NCBI RefSeq assembly: GCF_001945395.1 | Contig: NZ_MSXV01000054.1 | Location: 66,381 to 130,380, forward strand | Origin: Pseudomonas sp. PA15(2017) | GTDB taxonomy: Bacteria; Pseudomonadota; Gammaproteobacteria; Pseudomonadales; Pseudomonadaceae | DNA length: 64,000 nucleotides | Reading direction: 5' to 3' | In this document: one piece after another, positions 19,388 through 27,463 of the stretch | Numbering within the stretch: the stretch's first letter is position 1 | Layout: the number at the start of each line of letters is the position of its first letter | Made by a program: the position numbers and the translations under genes | The notes under the pieces: generated by a model | Told to the model about the DNA's origin: nothing | The model's database searches: none | Seen by the model: only the letters and a program-made list of their open reading frames with translations

Positions 19388-20638
19388 ATGCACAGGCCTC
19401 ATTGTCGATGGGCCGCGCGCCTGGCACTCACCCTGTGGCTGCCGGCGGCGGCCATGGCCATGCCGCTGGACCAGGCCGTACGCAGCGGCCTGGCGATCCA
19501 CCCGCAAGTGCGCGCCGCGGTAGCGGATGCGGCGCGTGCCGAGACCGAGGTGAAGATCGCCAAGGGCGGTTACTACCCCTCGCTGTCGCTGTCCGGCGGC
19601 CCGCAGGAGTTCGACATCGGCGAGACCGTCTACGACGTCACCGTCTCGCAGATGCTCTACGACTGGGGCCGCGTCGACAGCCAGGTGGACAGCGCCAGGG
19701 CGACCCAGCGCCAGCTGTCGGCCAGCGCCGAGGTGACCCGCGAAGACGCCGCCCTGGATATCGTCGAAACCTACCTGGACGTGCTGGTCGCGCAACGCCG
19801 TATCGATGCGGTACGCCGACACATCCGCCTGCTCGACGACATCCGTGGGATGACCGAAGCACGCGGCGCCGATGGTTATTCCGATCGCAGCGAACAGGAC
19901 CGCGCCGGCCTGGAGATCGCCCGCGCCCAGGAGCAACTGGCTCTGGAAAAAGGCGCCCTGCTCGATGCCGGCAACCAGTTCGCGCTGCTCGTCGGGGCGC
20001 CAGCGCAAGGCCTGGCCGAACCGCGCCCACAGTCCATGCAGCGCTACCTGGCGACCCGCGATTTGCCAGGGCTGATCACCGGCTCGCCGCTGTACCAGCG
20101 CGCCCTTGAAGACACCAACCTGGCCCAGGCCGAGCTGCGCGGCACCAAGGCAGCGCTGCTGCCGCAACTGAACCTCGAGGCGTCGGCCACACGCAGAGAG
20201 ATCGGCGGGCGCCTGCAGAACGATTCGATGGTCAACCTGCGCCTGCGCATGGACACCATCCAGGGCCTGTCCAACTTCCAGCGTCCCACCGCTGCCGCCC
20301 AGCGCCTGGAGTCCGCGAGCTGGGGCCAGGACGCCATCCAGCGCGACATTCGCCGCCAGTTGCAGAGCCTGTTCGACATCGGCGATTCGCTGCTCTGGCG
20401 CGAACATGCGCTGGCCGTGCAGGTGCGTGATTCCGAGCAGGTCGGCGGCCTGTACCGCGAGCAGTTCGAGGTGGGCCGCCGCGACGTCATCGACCTGCTC
20501 ACCGTACAGCGCGAGCGTTTCGAAGCCGAGCGCCAGTTGATCGTCCTTCAGGTCGAGCGCCTGCGCCTGGAATACCGCGCTGCGGCGCAGATCGGCCTGC
20601 TCGGCCCCTTGCTGGAGAACGGCCTGAATGGATCCTGA
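19388..20638 (+). CDS. bapB: TolC-family outer membrane factor of the adhesin secretion system
   Basis: The protein is the outer-membrane channel of the type I system. A signal peptide (RWAARLALTLWLPAAAMA) is followed by two OEP repeats typical of TolC/LapE, with the coiled-coil segments around DAALDIVETYLDVLVAQ and the second half ending EYRAAAQIG. At 416 residues it is normal length. The ATG at 19388 is chosen because it puts the signal peptide at the N-terminus; a TTG at 19364 overlapping the adhesin stop is the alternative. The gene follows the adhesin immediately and overlaps the ABC gene by 11 bp, so the system is one operon. Confidence 0.9.
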   Translation: MHRPHCRWAARLALTLWLPAAAMAMPLDQAVRSGLAIHPQVRAAVADAARAETEVKIAKGGYYPSLSLSGGPQEFDIGETVYDVTVSQMLYDWGRVDSQVDSARATQRQLSASAEVTREDAALDIVETYLDVLVAQRRIDAVRRHIRLLDDIRGMTEARGADGYSDRSEQDRAGLEIARAQEQLALEKGALLDAGNQFALLVGAPAQGLAEPRPQSMQRYLATRDLPGLITGSPLYQRALEDTNLAQAELRGTKAALLPQLNLEASATRREIGGRLQNDSMVNLRLRMDTIQGLSNFQRPTAAAQRLESASWGQDAIQRDIRRQLQSLFDIGDSLLWREHALAVQVRDSEQVGGLYREQFEVGRRDVIDLLTVQRERFEAERQLIVLQVERLRLEYRAAAQIGLLGPLLENGLNGS

Positions 20639-22784
20639 CACGCTGACCACGCCGGGCAAGAACCATGACCCGCTGCGCCAGGGCCTGGTGCTGCTGTGCC
20701 GGCAGCTCGGCCGCCCGCTGACCGACGCCGAACTGGCCGACGGCATCGCCCTGGAGCAGGGCCGCCTGCCGCTGCGCATGGTGCCGCGCGCCCTGCGCCG
20801 CGCCGATATCGTCGCCCAGGTCAGCGAAGAAAAGCTGCAACGTATCGACGACTACCTGCTACCGGCCTTGTTGCTGCTCAAGGACGCGCGCTGCGTGGTG
20901 CTGGTCGGCCAGCACGGTGAGCAGGCGGAGATCCTCGTGCCGCACAGTGACGGCGGCATGCAGCAATTGCCGATTGCCGATCTGGAATCGCTGTACAGCG
21001 GTATGGCGGTTTTCGCCAAGTGCCGCTATCGGCCAGATGGCCGCGCCGAAGAGTTCGCCAGCCCGACGCGCGAGCACTGGTTCTACGGTGCGCTCAAGCG
21101 CCTGCGGCGCTCCTATGTGGAAGTGGCCGTGGCGGCCTTCATCGCCAACCTGCTGGCCATCGCCGCCGCCCTGTTCGCCATGCAGGTCTACGACCGCGTG
21201 GTGCCCAACGCGGCCTTCGACACCCTGTGGGTGCTGGCCAGCGGCGTGGCCCTGGCCATCGTGCTGGAAAGCCTGTTGCGCGGGTTGCGCGCGCACCTGC
21301 TCACCACCCTGGGCAAGCGCCTGGATCTGCAGCTTTCGTCATTGCTGTTCGAGCGCGTGCTCAACACCCGCCTGGGCGCCAAGCCGGCCTCGGTCGGGGC
21401 TTTCAGCACGCAGATTCGTGAGTTCGAGTCGGTGCGCGAATTCTTCACCTCATCGAGCGCGGCGGTGATCAGCGACCTGCCCTTCGTGTTCATCTTCCTG
21501 TTGATCATCGCCCTGATCGGCGGCCATGTGGTCTGGGTGCCGGTGGTCGCCGCCGTGCTGATGATCCTCCCCGGCCTGCTCGCCCAGGGCCGCCTGGCAC
21601 GCTTGTCGCGGCAGAACCTGCGCGAAGGGTCGGTGAAGAACGGCATCCTGCTCGAATCCATCGAGCACCTGGAAACGGTCAAGGCCAGCCGCGCCGAAGG
21701 CCGTTGCATGCACCTGTGGGAAACCCTCACCGCGCAGCTCGCCGGCAGCGCGATGAAAACCCAGAGCCTGACCTCGGCGCTCAGCTACGGGGTCAGCACC
21801 GTACAGCAGCTGTGCTACGTGGGTGTGGTGGTGTTCGGCGTGTACCGCATCAGCCACGGCTCCCTGAGCATGGGCGCACTGGTCGCCTGCTCGATCCTGG
21901 CGGCGCGCACCATCGCGCCGCTGTCGCAGATCGCCGGCATTCTCGGCCGCTGGCAGCACACCAAGGTCGCCCTCGAAGGCCTCGACCAATTGATGACCGG
22001 CCCGGTCGAGCGCCCGGCCGGGCAGCGTTTCGTGCGCAAGGAACACCTGGCCGGTGACTACCGCCTCGAGCAACTGCGCCTCGCCCATGACGACGCACCG
22101 CCCATCGTCGACATCAACGCCCTGAGCATCCGTGCGGGCGAGCGGGTCACCTTGCTGGGCGGCAACGGCGCCGGCAAATCCACCCTGCTGCGCTTGCTCG
22201 CCGGGCTGCTCGACCCGAGCGCCGGGCGGTTGATGGTCGACGACATCAGCCTGACCCAGATCGACCCCGCCGACCGCCGCCGGCATATCGGCTATCTGCC
22301 CCAGGACATCGCCCTGTTCTACGGCACCTTGCGCGACAACCTCAATCTGGAAGGCGCAGCGGTCAGCGACGAGGAGCTGTTCGAAGCCCTCGACGGCGTC
22401 GGCCTCGGCGCCTGGGTGCGCAGCCATCCGCTGGGCCTGGACATGCCCATCCAGGGCAATGCCAGCCTGTCCGGTGGCCAGCGCCAGGCGGTCGGGCTGG
22501 TGCGCGTGCTGGTGCAGGACCCGCCCATCGTGCTGCTCGACGAACCCACCTCGTCCTTCGACCAGACCAGCGAAAAGAACGTGGTCGAATACCTGCAGCA
22601 CTGGGTAGACGGCCGTACCCTGATCCTGGTGACCCACAAGAAGGTCATGCTCTCGCTGGTCGAGCGTGCGGTGGTGATGCGCCAGGGCCGAGTGATCATG
22701 GACGGCGCGCTGGATCAGGTGGTGCAGGACAACGCGGTGAGCGCGCCGCAGGAGCCGAGGGGAGGCAACCATGCCGTCCAATGA
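20628..22784 (+). CDS. bapC: Type I secretion ABC transporter (permease-ATPase)
   Basis: This 718-residue inner-membrane exporter energises secretion of the adhesin. Residues 1-135 resemble a C39 peptidase-like domain but lack a catalytic Cys, as in LapB/HlyB, so it should bind substrate without cutting it. Six membrane helices follow (about 150-440). The ATPase has Walker A LLGGNGAGKST, signature LSGGQRQ and Walker B IVLLDEPTSSFD, then the H-loop LVTHK. It overlaps the upstream tolC-like gene by 11 bp and the HlyD gene by 14 bp. Confidence 0.93.
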   Translation: MDPDTLTTPGKNHDPLRQGLVLLCRQLGRPLTDAELADGIALEQGRLPLRMVPRALRRADIVAQVSEEKLQRIDDYLLPALLLLKDARCVVLVGQHGEQAEILVPHSDGGMQQLPIADLESLYSGMAVFAKCRYRPDGRAEEFASPTREHWFYGALKRLRRSYVEVAVAAFIANLLAIAAALFAMQVYDRVVPNAAFDTLWVLASGVALAIVLESLLRGLRAHLLTTLGKRLDLQLSSLLFERVLNTRLGAKPASVGAFSTQIREFESVREFFTSSSAAVISDLPFVFIFLLIIALIGGHVVWVPVVAAVLMILPGLLAQGRLARLSRQNLREGSVKNGILLESIEHLETVKASRAEGRCMHLWETLTAQLAGSAMKTQSLTSALSYGVSTVQQLCYVGVVVFGVYRISHGSLSMGALVACSILAARTIAPLSQIAGILGRWQHTKVALEGLDQLMTGPVERPAGQRFVRKEHLAGDYRLEQLRLAHDDAPPIVDINALSIRAGERVTLLGGNGAGKSTLLRLLAGLLDPSAGRLMVDDISLTQIDPADRRRHIGYLPQDIALFYGTLRDNLNLEGAAVSDEELFEALDGVGLGAWVRSHPLGLDMPIQGNASLSGGQRQAVGLVRVLVQDPPIVLLDEPTSSFDQTSEKNVVEYLQHWVDGRTLILVTHKKVMLSLVERAVVMRQGRVIMDGALDQVVQDNAVSAPQEPRGGNHAVQ

Positions 22785-23949
22785 CCGCCTGCGCCGGCAG
22801 CTCGACGATCCCCTGCTGAGCGCCACCCACCCGCTGTTCAGGCCCTTGCTGTGGACGGTGCTGGCCACCGTGCTGCTGTTCATCGGCTGGGCCGCCTGGG
22901 CCGAGCTCGATGAAGTGACCCGCGGCGACGGCCGCGTGGTGCCCTTTACCCGTATCCAGAAGATCCAGAGCCTGGAGGGCGGCATTCTCGACCGCCTGCT
23001 GGTCGGCGAAGGCGATCTGGTCGAAGTCGGCCAGCCCCTGGTACGCCTCGATGAAACGCGCTTTCGCACCGCCTTCCAGGAATCGGCCAACCAGTCGGCG
23101 GCACTACGCGCCACCATCGCGCGCCTGGATACCGAAGTGCTGGGCAAGGAGCGCATCGACTTTGCCGAGGATATCGACCCGGCCAGTCCCCTCGCCCGCT
23201 CCGAGCAGGAGTTGTTCAAATCCCGGCGCGACAAGCTGCAGGACGGCATCAGTGCGATCAACCGGCAGATCCGCCTGGCACAGCAGCAGCTCAACCTGGT
23301 CGAGCCGTTGGTGGCCAAACGCGCCGTGAGCCAGATGGAGGCGCTCAAGCTCAGCCAGGAAATCGCCACGCTCAACGGCAAGCTGACCGAGCTGCGCAGC
23401 ACCTACTTCCAGGACGCCTACACCGAGCGACAGAGCAAGAAAAGCGAGCTCAGCGCCCTGGAGCCCATCGTCGCGCAGCGCCAGGATCAGCTGCGCCGTA
23501 CCGAGATCCTGTCGCCGGTACGCGGCCGGGTGAACACCGTGCTGATCAACACCCGCGGCGGGGTGATCCAGCCCGGCGAGCCGATCATGGAAGTGATTCC
23601 GGTCGAGGACCAGTTGCTCATCGAAGCCCGCATCAAACCGCGCGACGTCGCCTTTCTGGTGCCGGGCATGCCCACCAAGGTGAAGATCACCGCCTACGAC
23701 TACAGCATCTACGGCTACCTGACCGGCACCCTGGAGCAGATCAGCGCCGACACCATTTTCGAGGAAACGGCCCAGGGCAAGGAGTTCTACTACGAGGTGC
23801 TGATCAAGACCGACGGCAGCCAGCTCAAACGCCGTGATGAAATCCTGCCGATCATTCCCGGCATGGTCGCGGAGGTGGACATTCTCAGCGGCAAGCGCAC
23901 GGTGCTGAACTACCTGCTCAGGCCGCTGCTCAAGGCACAGCTTTACTAG
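22771..23949 (+). CDS. bapD: HlyD-family periplasmic adaptor of type I secretion
   Basis: The 392-residue membrane-fusion protein connects the ABC exporter to the TolC channel. A cytoplasmic N-terminus of about 25 residues and one membrane helix (LLWTVLATVLLFIGWAAWAE) precede the lipoyl/barrel-sandwich halves (GDGRVVPFTRIQKIQSLEGG; ILSPVRGRVNTV), the long coiled coil and the beta-barrel ending with the membrane-proximal domain. It closes the four-gene bap operon. A REPIN lies 66 bp downstream. Confidence 0.93.
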   Translation: MPSNDRLRRQLDDPLLSATHPLFRPLLWTVLATVLLFIGWAAWAELDEVTRGDGRVVPFTRIQKIQSLEGGILDRLLVGEGDLVEVGQPLVRLDETRFRTAFQESANQSAALRATIARLDTEVLGKERIDFAEDIDPASPLARSEQELFKSRRDKLQDGISAINRQIRLAQQQLNLVEPLVAKRAVSQMEALKLSQEIATLNGKLTELRSTYFQDAYTERQSKKSELSALEPIVAQRQDQLRRTEILSPVRGRVNTVLINTRGGVIQPGEPIMEVIPVEDQLLIEARIKPRDVAFLVPGMPTKVKITAYDYSIYGYLTGTLEQISADTIFEETAQGKEFYYEVLIKTDGSQLKRRDEILPIIPGMVAEVDILSGKRTVLNYLLRPLLKAQLY

Positions 23950-24349
23950 AACCCGCTCACGATCTTTCTGGGCGTGCGTAATGGCAACTACGAGGCGGAA
24001 GCGGCCAGTGAGAATGTAGGAGGGGCTTTAGCCCCGAGCTTTATTAGCGCGCAAAGAGCTCGGGGCTAAAGCCCCTCCTACGGATTACGCGAACGACTCT
24101 CCCGCCACATAGCAGTCGATATGGATAAAGCCCGGCATAAAGACCGCGAACAGGTTCTTGGGCTCAAAAAGGAGAAAAACACCTCGCCGGATTAATCACA
24201 AAGTGCGGTGGAGAGTTGCATTCGCGCGTGCTATTACGAAGTCAGTGGCGCGTGCATCAGGCTTTTGGCAGTCGGCTTCGGGCCGATTATCCACAGGCTG
24301 ATCACGCCGCCGGAACGCGTGGATCTAACCGCTTTCGGGGATCAGGGAA
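23950..24349. other. Intergenic region between bapD and tadE
   Basis: The 400-bp gap contains the REPIN at 24016-24081 and an exact DnaA box TTATCCACA at 24287-24295. Short reading frames here have no ribosome-binding site or recognisable product. No clear promoter for the TadE gene was found. Confidence 0.6.
24016..24081. repeat. REPIN (paired REP palindromes)
   Basis: Two perfectly complementary 25-bp arms (24016-24040 and 24057-24081), each beginning or ending with GTAGGAGGGGCTTTAGCCCC or its complement, flank a 16-bp spacer. Each arm contains its own small hairpin (GGGGCTTTAGCCCC). This is the layout of Pseudomonas REP doublets mobilised by RAYT transposases. It could also act as a terminator or mRNA stabiliser for the bap operon. 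Confidence 0.85.
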
Positions 24350-24817
24350 GTGCCTCACTCAGCTGGGACTGGCTCGGCTTACAGGCAGCGAGGCGCTGCC
24401 GCCGTCGAGTTCTCGATCGCCTTTATCATCTTTTTCCTGATTCTCTACGGGCTGGTCGGCTACAGCATCCCGTTTCTGCTCGGCGCCACCTATCAGGAGC
24501 TGGCCACCGAAGCCTTGCGTGACGCCATTCGCTCGCCCGATACCCGTGCCCCGTCACCCGAACAGATCGTCCTGTATCAGCAGCGCGTGCAACAGAGCGT
24601 GCACAACTCGTGGTTGCCGCCAGCCTGGGCACAACCGTGCGAAGGTTACGACGGCTTCCTGAAGACCGGGGCGGTGTGGAGCGTGTGCGTGCGCCATGGC
24701 GACCCGGAAAGCATCCTGCCGCCCTTCTCGATTCTCGGCTGGAAGGTGCCTCAGTTGCCGGACGAGATCCGCGGTGAAGCGAAGATCCGTCTGTACAGCA
24801 ATGGCGCGGGGGGCTGA
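24350..24817 (+). CDS. TadE-like pseudopilin protein
   Basis: The 155-residue protein has a short N-terminus, then the TadE signature RQRGAAAVEFSIAFIIFFLILYGL: a prepilin-like segment with Glu at +5 and one membrane helix. The rest is predicted extracytoplasmic, with a Cys pair (AQPCEG, VWSVCVRHG) that could form a disulfide. The start is uncertain: an in-frame stop lies at 24326, so the GTG at 24350 is the best upstream codon although its ribosome-binding site (AGGGAA) is too close. The gene is followed after 2 bp by a TadG-like gene and then by a second TadE paralogue. Confidence 0.8.
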   Translation: MPHSAGTGSAYRQRGAAAVEFSIAFIIFFLILYGLVGYSIPFLLGATYQELATEALRDAIRSPDTRAPSPEQIVLYQQRVQQSVHNSWLPPAWAQPCEGYDGFLKTGAVWSVCVRHGDPESILPPFSILGWKVPQLPDEIRGEAKIRLYSNGAGG

Positions 24818-24819
24818 GC

Positions 24820-26895
24820 ATGCATCGCGGTACGCCTGACCTTCACCGCCAGCGAGGCGCCTTCAGCATGCTGAGCGCGGCGACCCTGGTCATGGCCATC
24901 CTGTTTCTGGCCCTGGTGATCGACAGCGGCCGCCTGTACCTCGAACAGCGCAACCTGCAGAAGCTGGCGGACACGGCAGCCCTGGAATCCATATCGCGGC
25001 TCGCTTCCGGCAATTGCTCGCTGGATACCGCCCTTGCCCAGGTCTATGCCGTCGAGAATGCCGCGTCCTATGGTTTCGTCCAGGGCGCCGGGCGCACGCT
25101 GAGTTCGTCCTGCGTGAGCGTTTCGATCGTCGACGGCCTGCGCGCTCCAGTCGCCGACGCCGCCAATGGCCGGGCGGTTCGGGTGGTCACCAGCAGCCAG
25201 GTACCCGCCAGCCTCGTGGTGCGCACCGGCAGCCTGTTCGGGCTGACCGGCAGCGACAGCGTCAGGCTGCAAGCCGTTGCCGTGGCCGAGAAGGATAGCG
25301 CCCCGTTGACGGTGTTCAGCGTCGGCGCGCAATTGCTGGATCTCAATGCCAACGGGCTGGTGCCGAAGTTACTCACAGCCGCCGGCGCAAACGTCAGCGG
25401 GCTGACGGTGCTCGATTCCCAGGGCCTGGCGAACGCGCAAATCACCCCGGCTGGCTTGCTGCAGGCGCTGGGTGTGGAGGTCGGTATCAATCAGTTGAAG
25501 GCGCTTACGCCTGAAGGCCTGGCGAGCCTGGTGGATACCCGGGTCGGTGCGGTGGGCATCCAACGGCTGGTCGACGTTTCGGCCAATCTGGTGAATCACG
25601 ATCAGGCATTGGCCGCCGACGTCAATGCACTGGGCGCCACACTGGGGAACTCGCAATTGAAGAATGCCACGGTAAATCTGCTGGCGACCGAGGAGCGCCC
25701 CGGCCTGCTCAAGCTGATAACCGGCCCCGGCCAGGCCGTAGGCTCCGCCCTGGACGCCAGGCTGGCGCTGGGCGAGGTGTTATCCACAGGCCTGATGACC
25801 GCGGTTCAAGGGCGTGGGTTGCTGGTGGATGAGCTCAATCTGCTCGGTGCAGTGAAGGTGAAGCTCGGCGTCGTGGAGCCACCGGCCATTGGCATCGGGC
25901 CAGTGGGCACCACGGCCTTCAATGCACAGACTCGCCTGCATATCGATATCGACAGCAACAATGTGCCCCTGGCGAGCTCCCTGCTGAATTTGCTCGGCAC
26001 CTCGATCAAGCTGCCGATAATCGTCGATCTGGTCAGTGCCAAGGGCGAGCTAACCGCCATCGACTGCTCGCGCGCGGAGCCCGAGGCGACCATCGAAGTC
26101 GAGTCCACGGTCGGCAACATCTGCATCGGCGAGATGCCTGGCGGCGCGCTGTGGTCGACCCGAACCAGCTGCACCGAGTCCACCCTTCAGGACGCCAGTA
26201 TCGTCAGGCTGCTGAACGCCGACCTGATCAAGGGCAAGGCCGCCGTGCCTCTGATCGCCACCGGCAACAATCCCGTGCGCGACGAACTGACCCTCGCCGA
26301 AGATGAATCCGACATCACTCAGGTCAATAATCTGAAGATTGGCGACTCGGTCGCCAACCTGCTCTCCCAGGTCAGCCGCATGATCGGTGTCGGCGCACCA
26401 AAGGACGCCAATGGCTATCCCCGCCTCACTTCTGGGCAAGCAACCGAGATCGCGGACAAATACCTGGCCACCTACCCCAACAAGGACGCCATTCGCGCCG
26501 CCATGAAAACGGACGGGTTGACCTGGCCCCGCCCGGTAGCACTGTTGCTGGACACGACGATGCCCGACGAGTGGCACAACAAGTTGCTGCTGAACAACTG
26601 CACCACGAACAAGATGCAATGCCGCACCGAACTGATTTCCTCGTTACAGACGCAACCGCAGGGCGGCCTGCTCAGCAGTGTCCTTACCGGCCTGGCCTCG
26701 TCCCTCGGCTTGAGCAGTAACTCCCAACCCCTTCTACTCACCATCCTCAATCCGGTTCTCGATGCGCTCAAGCCCGTGCTCAACGCCGTGGGCAGTGCCG
26801 TCAGCAGCCTGCTCACCAGCCTCGGCCTGGATCTCGGCAAAACCGAAATCAAGGTACACAGCATCAGCTGCGGCATCCCGCAGTTGATCCGCTGA
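24820..26895 (+). CDS. tadG: TadG-like Flp pilus assembly protein
   Basis: The 691-residue protein has the TadG N-terminal signature: RQRGAFSMLSAATLVMAILFLALVIDSGRLYLEQRNLQKLADTAAL-type membrane helix and the conserved D-S/T-G and A-D-A positions. The long C-terminal part is predicted to be periplasmic and has paired Cys residues (C423/C435 region, NNCTTNKMQC). I see no clear von Willebrand A MIDAS motif. It lies 2 bp after one TadE-like gene and 8 bp before another, which points to a single operon making minor pseudopilins for a Flp/Tad pilus. Confidence 0.82.
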   Translation: MHRGTPDLHRQRGAFSMLSAATLVMAILFLALVIDSGRLYLEQRNLQKLADTAALESISRLASGNCSLDTALAQVYAVENAASYGFVQGAGRTLSSSCVSVSIVDGLRAPVADAANGRAVRVVTSSQVPASLVVRTGSLFGLTGSDSVRLQAVAVAEKDSAPLTVFSVGAQLLDLNANGLVPKLLTAAGANVSGLTVLDSQGLANAQITPAGLLQALGVEVGINQLKALTPEGLASLVDTRVGAVGIQRLVDVSANLVNHDQALAADVNALGATLGNSQLKNATVNLLATEERPGLLKLITGPGQAVGSALDARLALGEVLSTGLMTAVQGRGLLVDELNLLGAVKVKLGVVEPPAIGIGPVGTTAFNAQTRLHIDIDSNNVPLASSLLNLLGTSIKLPIIVDLVSAKGELTAIDCSRAEPEATIEVESTVGNICIGEMPGGALWSTRTSCTESTLQDASIVRLLNADLIKGKAAVPLIATGNNPVRDELTLAEDESDITQVNNLKIGDSVANLLSQVSRMIGVGAPKDANGYPRLTSGQATEIADKYLATYPNKDAIRAAMKTDGLTWPRPVALLLDTTMPDEWHNKLLLNNCTTNKMQCRTELISSLQTQPQGGLLSSVLTGLASSLGLSSNSQPLLLTILNPVLDALKPVLNAVGSAVSSLLTSLGLDLGKTEIKVHSISCGIPQLIR

Positions 26896-26903
26896 GGTGA
26901 GTG

Positions 26904-27452
26904 ATGAAACGTCCAGGGAAAAGCAGCCAGCAGGGCGCCGTGGCCATCGAGTTCGCCATGTTGTTCGCGGTGTTCTTCGTGGTGGTGTACGGGATCATCG
27001 CCTACAGCATTCCCATGCTGTTGCTGCTGACCTTCAAGCAGGTCAGCGCCGATGCGGCCCGCGCGACGTTGCAGGTCGACCCGGCCAATGCCGCCTATAT
27101 CCAGCTGATCAGCCGGGAAGTCACAGCGGTTGTGCAACGCAGCTGGCTACCGGAAAGCTGGCGCGGTGGCCATTGCCCGGCACCCGAGCAGGATGCCGCC
27201 GGCCTGAACTGGAGCCCGTTGCCGGGCCACGCCGGCCAGCCGTCCTACGGCAACATCGCCCTCGATAATCGCGACCCGGCCGCACCGCGCTACGTGCTGC
27301 ACGTCTGTCTGCAACGCGGCTACAACCACGACGGGCCCAGCGGCCAGCGAGCCATCGTGCCTACGCTGCGGCTGCTGGGGATAACGATTCCCAGCCTGCC
27401 CGAGGACGACGGTGAAGTGGTCATCCGTGGCGCCACCACCGTCACCCTTTGA
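26904..27452 (+). CDS. TadE-like pseudopilin protein (second paralogue)
   Basis: The 182-residue protein begins with QQGAVAIEFAMLFAVFFVVVYGIIAYSIPMLLL, the TadE prepilin-like helix with Glu at +5. The following domain shares the pattern SWLPESW with the first TadE of this cluster (SWLPPAW), so the two are paralogues flanking the TadG gene. The ATG at 26904 has GAGG six bases upstream; a GTG one codon earlier fits less well. The gene ends 11 bp from convergent phoX. Confidence 0.85.
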   Translation: MKRPGKSSQQGAVAIEFAMLFAVFFVVVYGIIAYSIPMLLLLTFKQVSADAARATLQVDPANAAYIQLISREVTAVVQRSWLPESWRGGHCPAPEQDAAGLNWSPLPGHAGQPSYGNIALDNRDPAAPRYVLHVCLQRGYNHDGPSGQRAIVPTLRLLGITIPSLPEDDGEVVIRGATTVTL

Positions 27453-27463
27453 GCTGGCCGTGA

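Noticed and set aside
24208..24522. Plus-strand frame overlapping the start of the tadE gene
   Set aside because: It has no recognisable domain and runs out of frame through the clear TadE helix.
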